Shown here piece after piece: positions 1 to 8,412 of a stretch of DNA of 64,000 bases. The DNA lies in contig NZ_FMCS01000003.1 in assembly GCF_900091435.1 (NCBI RefSeq), positions 1-64,000 of the forward strand, read 5' to 3'. The notes under the pieces were generated by a model. That model saw only the letters and a list, made by a program, of their open reading frames with translations. It did no database searches and was not told the DNA's origin. The translations under genes were made by a program, and so were the position numbers. Numbering within the stretch: the stretch's first letter is position 1; the number at the start of each line of letters is the position of its first letter. The DNA comes from Micromonospora chaiyaphumensis (lineage in GTDB: Bacteria > Actinomycetota > Actinomycetes > Mycobacteriales > Micromonosporaceae).

Positions 1-487
1 TGCCGTCGGTGTCGGTGGTGGTGCCGGCGATGTTGGCGACCACGGCGCGGCCGTCGTCGACGGTGCGCACGATGTCAGCGCGCAGGGTGTCGGTCTGCTT
101 GTCGTCGGCCTTGCCGTCGCGGATTTCGACGGACCGGTAGTGCTTGCCGGTCTCCTTGTTCAGGACGGGGGTGATGTCGTTGATGCTGTTGGTGCCGGCC
201 TCGGTGGTGCCCATCTCCTTGGCCATGGCGTCCACGTCGATGTTCTTACCCAGCACGCTCAGGGCGTTGCGGGTGGCGGCGGGACCGCAGTAGTAGAAGT
301 TGGGCTGCGCCTCGTAGCGGACGTCGAGTTCCCGCTCGCCGTGGCCCTTACGGTCGGTGCTGACCTGGGCGGTCTTCTCGGCGGGGGTGGCCTGGGCGGC
401 GATGGCGGGGGCGGCGATGCCGATGGTGGTGGCGGCGAAGCCGGCGGCGGTCAGAACGGTGTTCCGCAGCATGGTGTTGGTACGCAT
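1..487 (-). CDS. Secreted C39-like cysteine peptidase family protein (partial, C-terminus off window)
   Basis: About 162 residues are visible; the gene runs off the left edge. The N-terminus is a signal peptide: basic start (MRTNTMLR), hydrophobic stretch, and an AIA-A cleavage site near residue 30. The mature part carries FYYCGPAATRNAL with Cys67 as the probable nucleophile, the hallmark of the C39/papain-like C39_2 group; the partner His would lie beyond the window. AAAGG stands 11 bases before the ATG at 487. These exported proteins are common in actinomycetes and their substrates are mostly unknown, so peptidase activity is a family inference. Nothing upstream looks co-transcribed: a long repeat-rich gap follows. 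Confidence 0.75.
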   Translation of the reverse strand, partial: MRTNTMLRNTVLTAAGFAATTIGIAAPAIAAQATPAEKTAQVSTDRKGHGERELDVRYEAQPNFYYCGPAATRNALSVLGKNIDVDAMAKEMGTTEAGTNSINDITPVLNKETGKHYRSVEIRDGKADDKQTDTLRADIVRTVDDGRAVVANIAGTTTDTDG

Positions 488-604
488 GATGAGTCACGCC
501 TTTCTGTCGGGGGTGCACAGCACACGCGCGCGGGGGGTGCGCGGGTGCCGCAAGAGGGGGAAAGTTTGAGGGGTGCCCGACGATCGGGGGTGACCTGCTC
601 GGGC

Positions 605-850
605 GGTCCCGGGGATGTAACCGTCGGCGGCGGGGAAGCGATTCCCACCCACCTGATCCGATGTCCCGGGGATGTAACGACCGGCGGCCCGGGCTGAATT
701 CCTGGCTCTACCGGCGCGGACCGGTGGTGCGCGGTCCGGGGGATGTAACGATCGGGGCTGCGGGGTGATTCCCTGCGGGCGACCCGGTGCGGCGGGCCGG
801 TGGTGCGCGGCCCGGGTGGTGTAACGACCGGCGGGGGCCGGTCATTCCCA
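605..850. repeat. Four degenerate direct repeats around GGGATGTAACGAYCGG
   Basis: The core GATGTAAC recurs at 614-621, 671-678 and 742-749, and as GGTGTAAC at 818-825, each preceded by a G/C run (CCCGGG-like) and followed by CGGC-rich sequence and a WTTCC motif (ATTCCCACC, AATTCCTGG, ATTCCCTGC, ATTCCCACC). The last two copies also share the preceding CCGGTGGTGCGCGG (721-734 and 798-811). Spacing is irregular (57, 71, 76 bases), so this is not a CRISPR array; it looks like a small decaying tandem family in an intergenic region. Confidence 0.6.
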
Positions 851-1167
851 CCGCCGGCTGCCTCCCGCCTGGGGGCGGGGTGCTGCGCGGTCTGCCATGT
901 ACAACGACCCCGCCCCCGCCATGATTCCGCCCGACGGTGCCGCCGACCACCCGTCGAGACCAGCCGAAACCGGACACCACGCCCGAACGCGCCGACGCAA
1001 ACCGGACACGCACCCCAGAGCACGCACGACCGCGCTGCGGATCTTGGACAGTTACCGTTCACTGCGAACGACAAGTCTCCAAGATCTCCCGGGCGCAGTG
1101 GGCGGGGGATCCCGGCGGGCGGGGCGATTCCGGCGAGGCCGGGCGGCCGGCCGCTGAACGGGGTCAC

Positions 1168-1233
1168 CGCGTTGATCAAGAGGTTGGCGTCGCGTTCGAG
1201 CCGATTGCCGACGCGAACCTCTTGATCAACGCG
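1168..1233. repeat. REP-like inverted repeat with GTTGATCAAGAGGTT arms
   Basis: The arms CGCGTTGATCAAGAGGTT (1168-1185) and its exact reverse complement (1216-1233) are perfect over 18 bases, and pairing continues inward (GCGTC against GACGC), giving a stem of about 25 bases with a short loop. There is no T-run, so it is not a classical intrinsic terminator. I associate this arm sequence with dispersed intergenic hairpins of Micromonosporaceae, but that is recollection, not a search. Confidence 0.7.
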
Positions 1234-1305
1234 GGCAGGTCGAGGCTTCGCGCGGTGGCCAAGGGTTGTCTCCCGTCACGTAACGGACATCCTGGCGGCG
1301 CGGTC

Positions 1306-1356
1306 GTGGAACGCCATAGAGGTCACTGGTGCGCGGACACCTCCATGGCGTTCCAC
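1306..1356. repeat. Second intergenic hairpin, GTGGAACGCCAT arms
   Basis: GTGGAACGCCAT (1306-1317) and ATGGCGTTCCAC (1345-1356) form a perfect 12-base inverted repeat, extended inward by GAGGT (1319-1323) against ACCTC (1339-1343) after one mismatch, with a 15-base loop. It lies 70 bases before the CoA-transferase start and could be a dispersed repeat or a transcript-stabilising structure. Confidence 0.65.
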
Positions 1357-1426
1357 TCGTGGCGAGGTCGACGCGGGTGGTCGGCGCCCTGCCGGGTTCC
1401 ACTGTGTGCGTGCCACGATGTCGGGC

Positions 1427-2605
1427 ATGGAGATCCGGAGCGCGCGCCCGGCGGGCGACGGGGCGGCCATGGGGGAGGGCTCGTCCGGGCCGCTGCGCGG
1501 TGTCCTCGTCGCGGACTTCTCGCGGATCCTGGCCGGGCCGTACGCGACCATGCTCCTCGCCGACCTGGGCGCCGACGTGGTCAAGGTGGAGGCGCCGGGC
1601 GGCGACGACACCCGCACCTGGCAGCCGCCGGTCCGCGACGGTGTGTCGACCTACTACCTCGCCGTCAACCGCAACAAGCGGTCGCTGGTGCTCGACCTGG
1701 CCGATCCCGACGACGTGGTGCTGGCCCGCCGCCTCGCCGCCCGGGCCGACGTCATGATCCAGAACTTCCGGCCCGGCGCCCTGCGCCGCTTCGGCCTCGA
1801 CCACGACACCGTCACCGCCGCCAACCCCCGGCTCGTGTACGCCTCGATCAGCGGTTTCGGCGCGGCCGGCGGCGCGGACCTGCCCGGGTACGACCTCATG
1901 GTGCAGGCGGCGTCCGGGCTGATGAGCCTGACCGGGGCGGCGGACGGCCCGCCGTACAAGGCCGGGGTGGCGGTCTTCGACGTGATCGCCGGGCTGCACG
2001 CGGCGGTCGGCATCCTGGCCGCGCTGCACCACCGGGCGGCTACCGGCGTCGGGCAGCACGTCGAGGTGGACCTGCTCTCCTCGGCCCTGTCCGGGCTGGT
2101 CAACCACGCCGGCGCGCACGTCGCCGGGGGAGCGCTGCCGCACCGGATGGGCAACGCCCACCCGAGCATCGTGCCGTATGAGCCGCTGCCCACCGCCGAC
2201 GGCGAGCTGGTGGTGATCGCCGCCAACGACGGCCAGTTCCGCACCCTGTGCCGGGTGCTCGGCCTGCCCGGGCTGCCCGACGACCCGCGGTTCCGGCGCA
2301 ACCAGGACCGCACCGCGCACCGCGACGCCCTGCGGCCCCTGCTGGTGGCCGCCCTGGCCCGGCGTACCAGCGCCGAGTGGTTCCGCGAGCTGCGCGCGGC
2401 CGGTGTGCCGTGCAGCCCCATCAACACGGTCGCCGACGGGGTGGCCCTGGCCGACGGGCTCGGGCTCGGCCCGGTGGTGACGGTCGACGGCGTGCCGGGC
2501 GTGCGTCACCCCATCGGCCTGTCGGCCACCCCGCCCCGCTACGACCTGCCGCCCCCGCGGCTGGACGAGCACGGCGCCGAACTGCGCGCCTGGCTGGCCG
2601 GGTAG
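1427..2605 (+). CDS. CaiB/BaiF family (class III) CoA-transferase
   Basis: A cytoplasmic enzyme of the class III family that moves CoA between carboxylic acids; the particular acids cannot be told from sequence. The 392 residues match the usual length. Near the N-terminus [19 protein letters not shown] and LGADVVKVE are the typical CoA-binding fold motifs, and Asp156 in LPGYDLM is the expected catalytic aspartate that forms the acyl anhydride. ATG 1427 is preferred because CACGAT lies seven bases before it, fitting a leaderless promoter; GTG 1406, ATG 1418 and ATG 1469 are in-frame alternatives. It ends three bases from the oppositely oriented TetR gene. A shared catabolic role with the nearby thiolase is plausible but unproven. 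Confidence 0.88.
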   Translation: MEIRSARPAGDGAAMGEGSSGPLRGVLVADFSRILAGPYATMLLADLGADVVKVEAPGGDDTRTWQPPVRDGVSTYYLAVNRNKRSLVLDLADPDDVVLARRLAARADVMIQNFRPGALRRFGLDHDTVTAANPRLVYASISGFGAAGGADLPGYDLMVQAASGLMSLTGAADGPPYKAGVAVFDVIAGLHAAVGILAALHHRAATGVGQHVEVDLLSSALSGLVNHAGAHVAGGALPHRMGNAHPSIVPYEPLPTADGELVVIAANDGQFRTLCRVLGLPGLPDDPRFRRNQDRTAHRDALRPLLVAALARRTSAEWFRELRAAGVPCSPINTVADGVALADGLGLGPVVTVDGVPGVRHPIGLSATPPRYDLPPPRLDEHGAELRAWLAG

Positions 2606-2608
2606 CGG

Positions 2609-3181
2609 TCAGCGCTCGGCGGCCAGCAGGTCGTCCACCAGCCCGGTCGCGGTCTCCGCCGCGGCGGCGGCGTCCGGCCGCCCGGCGCTGCCGTAGAGGC
2701 CCTCCACGATCAGCCAGATCCGGTCGGCGAGTCGGCCCGGATCGGTCACGCCCAGCCGGGCAACGAGGGCGTCGATCTCCGCCCGCGTGTCGCGCAGGTA
2801 GTCCCGGGCCACCCGGCCGGGCTCGCCCGCGTCGCCGGGGAACTCGGCGAGGTAGAGGCGGAACGCGCAGCCGCGGAAGTCCGGGGCGGTGGCGGTCGCG
2901 GCGATTTCCGCGACCAGCGCCCGCAGCCGCGTTGCCGGGTCGTCGGGCAGCCCCTCGGCCGCCGCGGCGCCGGCCCGCTCGCGTTCCCGCCGGCACCCCC
3001 GCAGGTACGCCGTGACCAGGTCGTCCTTGCTCGGGAAGTGGGTGTAGAGCAGGTTCTTGCCGCAGCCGGCGGCGTCGATGACCTGGTTCATCCCGACGGC
3101 CCGGACGCCGTGCCGGTAGAACAGCTCGCCGGCCGAGCGCAGGATCCGTTCCCGGCTCCCCGGTGCCGCGGTGCGGGCCAT
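2609..3181 (-). CDS. TetR/AcrR family repressor, probably of the divergent thiolase
   Basis: A 190-residue regulator with an N-terminal TetR helix-turn-helix (about residues 8-55: RERILRSAGELFYRHGVRA, then YTHFPSKDDLV) and a C-terminal all-helical ligand/dimer domain (FRGCAFRLYLAEF). AAGGAGGAGCG directly precedes the ATG. It is divergent from the thiolase across 138 bases holding two identical 16-base palindromes, one near each start, so autorepression plus repression of the thiolase is the simple reading. The ligand is unknown; an acyl-CoA or fatty acid is guessed from the neighbours. Confidence 0.85.
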   Translation of the reverse strand: MARTAAPGSRERILRSAGELFYRHGVRAVGMNQVIDAAGCGKNLLYTHFPSKDDLVTAYLRGCRRERERAGAAAAEGLPDDPATRLRALVAEIAATATAPDFRGCAFRLYLAEFPGDAGEPGRVARDYLRDTRAEIDALVARLGVTDPGRLADRIWLIVEGLYGSAGRPDAAAAAETATGLVDDLLAAER

Positions 3182-3214
3182 CGCTCCTCCTTCGCCGGTC
3201 TGTGGCAAGGATAA

Positions 3215-3230
3215 CGGACCGATCGGTCCG
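3215..3230. promoter_or_regulatory. TetR operator 1 (palindrome)
   Basis: CGGACCGATCGGTCCG is a perfect 16-base palindrome located 34 bases before the TetR start codon. The same 16 bases recur at 3283-3298, which makes a chance palindrome unlikely. Confidence 0.7.
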
Positions 3231-3281
3231 CCGACGATTGACCGGGCGGTGGGCGGTGTCGCAGTATCGGACCACTCGGTC

Positions 3282-3299
3282 CCGGACCGATCGGTCCGG
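3282..3299. promoter_or_regulatory. TetR operator 2 (palindrome) at the thiolase promoter
   Basis: An 18-base perfect palindrome (CCGGACCGATCGGTCCGG) ends 20 bases before the thiolase ATG, where it would cover the transcription start or early leader. A degenerate copy with CGGACC and CGGTCC halves lies just upstream at about 3268-3282. Confidence 0.72.
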
Positions 3300-3319
3300 C
3301 AATGGTCCAGGAGGTAGCG

Positions 3320-4513
3320 ATGCGCGACGCGGTCATCGTCGAGGCGGTACGGACCCCGGTGGGTCGGGCGAAGCGGGGCGGGGCGTACCTCGACGTCCAC
3401 CCCGTGGACCTGCACGCGCACGCGTTGCGCAGCCTGGTCGCCCGGGTGCCCGGGCTCGACCCGGTGGAGATCGACGACGTGGTCGGCGGGACCGTCGCCC
3501 AGGTCGGCGAGCAGAGCACCAACACGACCCGGCTCGCCGCCCTCGCGGCCGGCTTCCCCGAGTCGGTGCCCGGGGTGACCGTGGACCGGCAGTGCGGCAG
3601 CAGCCAGCAGGCGCTCAGCTTCGCCGCCCAGGGCCTGGTCGCCGGGGCGTACGACATCGTGGTGGCCTCGGGCGTCGAGTCGATGAGCCGGGTGCCGATC
3701 GGCAGCGCCGCCGTGGTCGACGGCGTCCGCACCGACTTCGCCGGGCCCGCCGTCGCCGCGCGCTACGCCGGCGGGCTGATCCCGCAGGGCGTCGCCGCCG
3801 AGCTGATCGCCCGCAAGTGGGGCCTGTCCCGCACCCGGCTCGACGAGTTTGCCGCCACCAGCCACCAGCGGGCCGCCGAGGCGTGGCGCCAGGGGCGGTT
3901 TGCCGGCCAGGTCGCCCCGCTGCCGGGCGTCGACCTCGCCACGGACGAGACCATCCGGCCCGACACCACAGTGGCCCGCCTCGCCGAGCTGCCGCCGGCC
4001 TTCGCGGCCGAGCACTGGACCGCCCGCTTCGGTGAGCTGGACTGGAAGGTCACCGCGGGCAACTCCAGCCCGCTCAACGACGGCGCGGCGGCGCTGCTGC
4101 TCACCACCGGGGAGACCGCGCGCCGCCGCGGCTGGCGGCCCCGGGCGCGGATCCACACCGCCACCGTGGTCGGCGACGACCCGATCATGATGCTCACCGG
4201 CATCATCCCCGCCACCGCCCGGGTGCTCGCCCGGGCGGGTCTCACCATCGGCGACATCGACGCGTTCGAGGTCAACGAGGCGTTCTCCTCGGTCGTGCTG
4301 GCCTGGTTGGACGAGACCGGCGCGGACCCGGCCAAGGTGAACGTCGACGGCGGCGCCATCGCCATCGGCCACCCGCTCGGGGCCAGCGGCGCCCGGCTCG
4401 CCACCACCCTGCTGCACGTGCTCGAACGCACCGGCGGCCGCTACGGCCTCCAGACCATGTGCGAGGCCGGCGGCACCGCCAACGCCACGATCATCGAACG
4501 CCTCGACGGCTGA
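3320..4513 (+). CDS. Thiolase (acetyl-CoA C-acyltransferase)
   Basis: 397 residues, full length for a thiolase. The nucleophilic Cys92 sits in VDRQCGSSQQA, the catalytic His in GGAIAIGHPLGASGAR, and the second active-site cysteine in MCEAGGTANATI, so all catalytic residues are present. It would cleave 3-ketoacyl-CoA with CoA, or condense acetyl-CoA in reverse. ATG 3320 is chosen over in-frame ATG 3302 because AGGAGG (3309-3314) is well spaced for 3320. Two TetR palindromes in the upstream gap indicate control by the divergent repressor. The fadA-like degradative type is more likely than the biosynthetic one, but this cannot be settled here. Confidence 0.92.
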   Translation: MRDAVIVEAVRTPVGRAKRGGAYLDVHPVDLHAHALRSLVARVPGLDPVEIDDVVGGTVAQVGEQSTNTTRLAALAAGFPESVPGVTVDRQCGSSQQALSFAAQGLVAGAYDIVVASGVESMSRVPIGSAAVVDGVRTDFAGPAVAARYAGGLIPQGVAAELIARKWGLSRTRLDEFAATSHQRAAEAWRQGRFAGQVAPLPGVDLATDETIRPDTTVARLAELPPAFAAEHWTARFGELDWKVTAGNSSPLNDGAAALLLTTGETARRRGWRPRARIHTATVVGDDPIMMLTGIIPATARVLARAGLTIGDIDAFEVNEAFSSVVLAWLDETGADPAKVNVDGGAIAIGHPLGASGARLATTLLHVLERTGGRYGLQTMCEAGGTANATIIERLDG

Positions 4514-4540
4514 CCGGCGGGCGCGGGCGGTGCGGGCGGG

Positions 4541-4969
4541 TCAGTCGGCGATGCCGGCGAACGCCACCACCTGCTCCGCCCGCAGCCGGACCAGCAGCTC
4601 GCCGGGCACGGCGTTGCGCCGGCCGTACTCCTCGGCGCGGTCGGCGCCCATGTAGCGGGCCGCGATCCGGGTGGACCACGGCAGCGACTCGACCGGGTCG
4701 TCGATGATCGTCACGGAGCCCCGCACGGTGACGAAGGCGTAGGGCGGCTGCTCCTCGTCGACGCTCAGCCCGGCCCGGGGGTCGCGGGCCAGGTTGCGTC
4801 CCTTCACGCTGCTGCTGCCCGTGTTGAAGATCAGGTCGTCGCCGTCGAGCACGAACCAGACCGGGACCACGTGCGGGGAGCCGTCGGCCCGCACCGTGGC
4901 CAGCTTCCCCGTCCGGGTGCCGGCGGTCACGAAGGACCGCCACTGGTCGTCGCTCATCCGCTGCGCCAT
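4541..4969 (-). CDS. PPOX-class flavin/F420-binding oxidoreductase family protein
   Basis: A 142-residue single-domain split-barrel protein of the pyridoxamine-phosphate-oxidase-like superfamily. GKLATVRADGSPHVVPVWF and the central IFNTGSSSVKGRNLARDPRAG match the actinobacterial F420-dependent subgroup, where the barrel dimer binds F420 or flavin; the substrate is unknown. ATG 4969 follows CAGAAT plus six bases, the local leaderless pattern; ATG 4957 (MSDDQW) is an alternative. It is convergent with the thiolase and divergent from the LCP gene, so it is probably monocistronic. Confidence 0.8.
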   Translation of the reverse strand: MAQRMSDDQWRSFVTAGTRTGKLATVRADGSPHVVPVWFVLDGDDLIFNTGSSSVKGRNLARDPRAGLSVDEEQPPYAFVTVRGSVTIIDDPVESLPWSTRIAARYMGADRAEEYGRRNAVPGELLVRLRAEQVVAFAGIAD

Positions 4970-5109
4970 GCGGCCATTCTGGCCCACCGCCCCGACAGCC
5001 CGGCCGGCGCCCGCTCCCAGCCAGTTCACAGCCGCACGGCCTGGCCGGTGGGCTCGGCCCGGCATAGCCTCGGACCGGCCCTCACCCCTCTGACCTGGGA
5101 GATCACACG

Positions 5110-6321
5110 GTGACGTACCCCATCACCGCCGGACCGGCCGGTCCGGTCCCGCCGCGCCGGCCCGCGCGGCGGCCCTGGCCGCGCTGGGCGCGGTGGTGCG
5201 TGGCGGTCGGCACCACGCTGATGACCCTGAGCGGGGTCGCGCTGGGTGGCAGTGCCTGGCTGCTGCACGCGGCCACCGGCGAGGTCACGCAGCAGAACCT
5301 GCTCGGCGCCGCCGCCGCGCCCGCCGAGCAGCACCGGACGATCACCGGGGCGAAGAACATCCTGCTCGTCGGGGTCGACACCCGACCGCACCAGGACCCG
5401 AGCCAGCTCACCCGCGCGGACTCGATCATCCTGCTGCACGTACCGGCCGACCACAGCCAGGCATACCTGGTCTCGCTGCCCCGGGACTCGCTGGTCACCA
5501 TCCCGGCCTACGACAACGGGGCGACGCCGTTCCGCGGCGGGCAGAACAAGATCAATGCCGCCTTCGCGTTCGGCAGCCGGGGGCTGACCGGCCCTGCGGC
5601 GCTCTCGCACGGCTTCGAACTGCTGGCGCTGACCGTCCGCGACCTGACCGGCATCACCCCCGACGCCGGCGGGATCATCGATTTCCAGGGCTTCAAGCAG
5701 ATCGTCCAGGTGCTCGGCCAGGTCTGCATGTACGTCGACGAGACCACCACCTCGATCCACGTCGGGCACGACGCCGCCGGCAAGCCCGCCGCGCCGTACG
5801 TGATCAACCCGGACGGCACGGTGAACCACCGCATCGCCGGCGTCACCCCGAACGTCTACACGAAGGGCCAGCACTGCCTCGACCCGGCGCAGGCGCTGGA
5901 CTTCGTCCGGCAGCGGGACCTGCTGGCCAACCACGACTTCGACTACGGCCGCCAGCGCCACCAGCAGCAGTTCGTCAAGGCGGTGCTCGCCCAGGTGGTC
6001 AGCAAGGGGCTGGACTCGCCGACGAAGCTGCCCGGGCTGCTGTCGGCGGTCGGCCGGACCATGACCGTGGACGACGGCGGCATCCCGCTCGCCGACTGGG
6101 CGTTCGCCATGCGCGGCGTCCGCCCCGAGGCGATCACCACGATCAAGACCAACGGCGGCACCTTCAACAGCCGCACGGTGCCGGGCGTCGGCAGCGCCGA
6201 GATCCTCAGCCCGACCAGCATGCAACTGCTGCACGCCGTACGCGACGACACCGTGGACTCGTTCGTCGCCGCCCATCCCACCTGGGTGGCCGACTCCGGC
6301 CCGACCACCACCGACCACTGA
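5110..6321 (+). CDS. LytR-CpsA-Psr (LCP) family cell-wall glycopolymer ligase
   Basis: 403 residues with a proline/arginine-rich cytoplasmic start, one membrane helix (about residues 29-52, WCVAVGTTLMTLSGVALGG), and an extracellular LCP domain. The domain shows NILLVGVDTR, the acidic/Arg cluster LTRADSIILLH, and VSLPRDSLVTIP, the conserved residues that bind polyprenyl pyrophosphate substrates. LCP proteins attach secondary polymers such as arabinogalactan or teichoic acids to peptidoglycan. The start is GTG with GGGAG eight bases before it. No glycopolymer genes lie alongside, so the polymer it transfers is not indicated. Confidence 0.9.
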   Translation: MTYPITAGPAGPVPPRRPARRPWPRWARWCVAVGTTLMTLSGVALGGSAWLLHAATGEVTQQNLLGAAAAPAEQHRTITGAKNILLVGVDTRPHQDPSQLTRADSIILLHVPADHSQAYLVSLPRDSLVTIPAYDNGATPFRGGQNKINAAFAFGSRGLTGPAALSHGFELLALTVRDLTGITPDAGGIIDFQGFKQIVQVLGQVCMYVDETTTSIHVGHDAAGKPAAPYVINPDGTVNHRIAGVTPNVYTKGQHCLDPAQALDFVRQRDLLANHDFDYGRQRHQQQFVKAVLAQVVSKGLDSPTKLPGLLSAVGRTMTVDDGGIPLADWAFAMRGVRPEAITTIKTNGGTFNSRTVPGVGSAEILSPTSMQLLHAVRDDTVDSFVAAHPTWVADSGPTTTDH

Positions 6322-6344
6322 CCCCGGGGCGACCGAGAGGGCAG

Positions 6345-6881
6345 TCAGGCTGCGCCATCGGTGTCGGCCCCCGGAGAAACGCGATCCGGGATCGGCGGGG
6401 GATCAGGGGTGCCGAGGGCGGCGGCTGCCTCCGCCCCGAGAGCCCGGAAGTGTGGCCAGCCCTCCCGGCCGCCTCGAAGATCACCGAGCCGCACCGTGAG
6501 GAAAGCGTCCGCCGACAGCCAGGCCCGAGCGTAGACACCGCCCCATTCGGCCAGGAAGTCCTGCTTGTCGACGTACCCCCTGGCGACGTACAGCCCGGCC
6601 ACGTCCAACATGGCGACCGCTCGGTTGATGAGGTCGAAGTCGTCCGGCTCCTCGTCCCGCATCCGCTGGACGGCCTCCACCGTCCGGGCGCGGGTGAAGA
6701 GCAGCCGCCGCCCGCGCTGCAGGTCCGCCTCCACGAGACGCTCGTGCAGCTTCAGAAACAGGTCGCGACGGTCCTGTCTCCGGCGATCCTTGTAGGACAG
6801 GCCGGTGAACGCCAGGGCGGCGATCGAGATCAACAATGAGGCGGAGGCGCTGACCTGGGGAAGCCACCCGGCGTCCGTCAT
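6345..6881 (-). CDS. Membrane-anchored protein of unknown function
   Basis: 178 residues: an N-terminal membrane helix (about residues 11-28, ASASLLISIAALAFTGLSY), a strongly basic juxtamembrane stretch (KDRRRQDRRD), then a soluble helical domain with LFLKLHERLVEADLQRGRRLL and a Pro-rich tail. The layout resembles small DUF4760-like proteins with a cytoplasmic helical domain, but I cannot assign a family firmly. TAGGTT stands six bases before the ATG, so the mRNA is probably leaderless. It is convergent with the LCP gene with 23 bases between. Confidence 0.65.
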   Translation of the reverse strand: MTDAGWLPQVSASASLLISIAALAFTGLSYKDRRRQDRRDLFLKLHERLVEADLQRGRRLLFTRARTVEAVQRMRDEEPDDFDLINRAVAMLDVAGLYVARGYVDKQDFLAEWGGVYARAWLSADAFLTVRLGDLRGGREGWPHFRALGAEAAAALGTPDPPPIPDRVSPGADTDGAA

Positions 6882-7024
6882 GCCTCGAACCTAGCCGAAC
6901 GCATCAATCTCCCCGGTCGCGCCCTACTCATCCGGTTCCCCGGCGATGAGCTGGTCGAACGGCACCGGTCGCCGTCGAGCGTCGTGCCGTGTCCCGCCGT
7001 CACCGGGCGTCCCTCCGTCCCTCC

Positions 7025-7501
7025 TCACGGGCCGGACGAGGAAAGCTTCGCCAGGGTGGCGGCAAGACAGGCGTTCCGGCGCGCGATGAGGCGTCGGAGG
7101 TACGGCCGCAGGATGAGGATGGCCACCAGGCCGCCGACGGCTCCCATCGGCGCGGTGAACTCGATGTCGTCGCGCATGAGGGTCACCGAGGCATCAGCGG
7201 GGTTCGGCGCGAAGCTGTGCTCGTGGCGCCACCGGCCGAACGGTCCGCTGACCTGCTCGTCGATGAAGCCGTGCGGCCGCCGGTAGGCAGCGATCCGCAC
7301 GGTCATCCGCCAGCGAAGGCAGAAGTGCCTGGCCTCCCAGGTGACCTCATCCCCGGCCGTCAGGCGGCCGGTCGTCACGCCGCCGACCGCCCGTTCGGCG
7401 CTGGCGCCCATGGAGACGGTGTGCAGATCCACGTCGAGGCAGGCGTCGAAGACGGTTTCCAGGTCTGCCGGGACGTCCGTGGTGAGCTCGATGCGTGGCA
7501 C
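7025..7501 (-). CDS. SRPBCC (START-like) family protein
   Basis: 158 residues with the helix-grip start typical of SRPBCC/polyketide-cyclase-like proteins (IELTTDVPADLETVFDACLDVDLH), a central strand-rich part, and a hydrophobic C-terminal helix followed by RPYLRRLIARRN. Such proteins bind hydrophobic ligands in a central cavity; catalysis cannot be claimed. The start is GTG 7501, preceded by TACGGT plus six bases, a leaderless promoter inside the 20-base gap after the upstream hydrolase gene, so it may be transcribed both with that gene and alone. Confidence 0.75.
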   Translation of the reverse strand: MPRIELTTDVPADLETVFDACLDVDLHTVSMGASAERAVGGVTTGRLTAGDEVTWEARHFCLRWRMTVRIAAYRRPHGFIDEQVSGPFGRWRHEHSFAPNPADASVTLMRDDIEFTAPMGAVGGLVAILILRPYLRRLIARRNACLAATLAKLSSSGP

Positions 7502-7521
7502 GCAGCCACCGTAGGTCCTGG

Positions 7522-8313
7522 TCAGAGGCCGTGCCGGTGCAGCCAGTCGAGGCTGGCCTGCGCGACCTCCCGCCAGCCGTGATCGATGGTCAGCGAGTGA
7601 CCGCGGTCGGGGAACCGGATCACCTCGGTCGTCGCCGGGGACTTCCGGTACAACCGGGCCGTCCCCTCGACAATGGCCGGCGGTACGGTGCGGTCCCGGC
7701 CGCCGGCGGTCAGGAGCAGTGGCCCCCGACCCGGGTCCGAGGTGTCCACCCTGGTCGCGGTGCCCACGAGGTTGGCCAGGGCGGCCTCGAAGAGTGGGCG
7801 ACCCGGGGTGGGGATCGTCCACTTCTCGTAGAGCTCGGCCGACTCGCGCTCGGTGAGCGCGTTGCCGAAGCCGTACCGGAACTGGGCGGGCGTGAGGGCC
7901 ACCGCCCGCCGCCGGTTGGCCGGGTTGCGCACCGCCACCGAGGCCACCCGGAGCGCGGAGAGCGGGAGTGCGAGGACGCCCTTGGCCGGGGCGGGGTCGA
8001 TGGCGACGGCGGCGCGTGCCAGGCCGCGCCCCAGCAGCTGCTGGACGATCAGGCCGCCGAACGAGTGGCCGACGACCACGGGCTTGGCGGGCAGACCTCG
8101 GATGATCTCCGCGAAGTGATCCGTGACGTCGGCGACGCCGTGGTCGCCGTAGCGCTCCGGGACGGGCCGGGCCTCGGCCACCGTGTCCGGGATGCCCGGC
8201 CACTCCGGCGCGATGGGGGCGTAGCCCGCCTCGCGGAACAGCTCGACCCAGGGCTGCCAGCTGGTCGAGTGCAGCCAGAGGCCGTGGACGAAGACGACGG
8301 GGGTGGGGTTCAT
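7522..8313 (-). CDS. Alpha/beta-fold hydrolase
   Basis: 263 residues with the full catalytic triad visible: Ser in the elbow GHSFGG, Asp in GGRDRTVP, and His in DRGHSLT. The oxyanion motif HGLW follows the first strand (PVVFVHGLWLHS). The substrate is unknown; esterase or lipase-like activity is the family expectation. AGGAGTG sits about ten bases before the ATG. It is divergent from the TetR gene at 8413 across 99 bases containing repeated GGAACGT motifs, suggesting control by that regulator, and is followed closely by the SRPBCC gene. Confidence 0.85.
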   Translation of the reverse strand: MNPTPVVFVHGLWLHSTSWQPWVELFREAGYAPIAPEWPGIPDTVAEARPVPERYGDHGVADVTDHFAEIIRGLPAKPVVVGHSFGGLIVQQLLGRGLARAAVAIDPAPAKGVLALPLSALRVASVAVRNPANRRRAVALTPAQFRYGFGNALTERESAELYEKWTIPTPGRPLFEAALANLVGTATRVDTSDPGRGPLLLTAGGRDRTVPPAIVEGTARLYRKSPATTEVIRFPDRGHSLTIDHGWREVAQASLDWLHRHGL

Positions 8314-8346
8314 GCCTGCGCACTCCTCGTGACGGGCTAGGTAGAA

Positions 8347-8378
8347 GGAACGTTCTAGCTGCTAGGCTGGAACGTACT
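8347..8378. promoter_or_regulatory. Probable TetR operator between hydrolase and TetR genes
   Basis: GGAACGTTCT (8347-8356, containing the palindrome GAACGTTC) and GGAACGTACT (8369-8378) recur with 22-base spacing in the 99-base divergent gap. Two same-face copies between divergent genes fit a TetR-type autoregulatory operator; binding is inferred. Confidence 0.5.
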
Positions 8379-8412
8379 CCGGCTTCGGTCGAGCGGCAAG
8401 GAGGGAACGTCG

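Larger units (their letters stand above)
488..1426. other. Gene-free region of about 940 bases with repeats and two large hairpins
   Basis: I see no convincing gene. Open frames here are GC-driven and lack ribosome sites and family resemblance. The region holds a family of degenerate repeats (about 605-850) and two long hairpins (1168-1233 and 1306-1356), each listed separately. Its last part must carry the promoter of the CoA-transferase gene. Confidence 0.7.

Noticed and set aside
605..850. CRISPR array
   Set aside because: The repeats are degenerate, irregularly spaced (57, 71, 76 bases) and no cas genes are near.
1226..2572. 448-codon minus-strand frame
   Set aside because: It is an antisense shadow of the CoA-transferase gene, with a His/Gln/Gly/Arg-rich translation and no ribosome site.
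5026..6318. 430-codon minus-strand frame over the LCP gene
   Set aside because: Antisense shadow with Val/Gly/Arg-rich composition; the plus-strand LCP gene has a membrane helix and family motifs.
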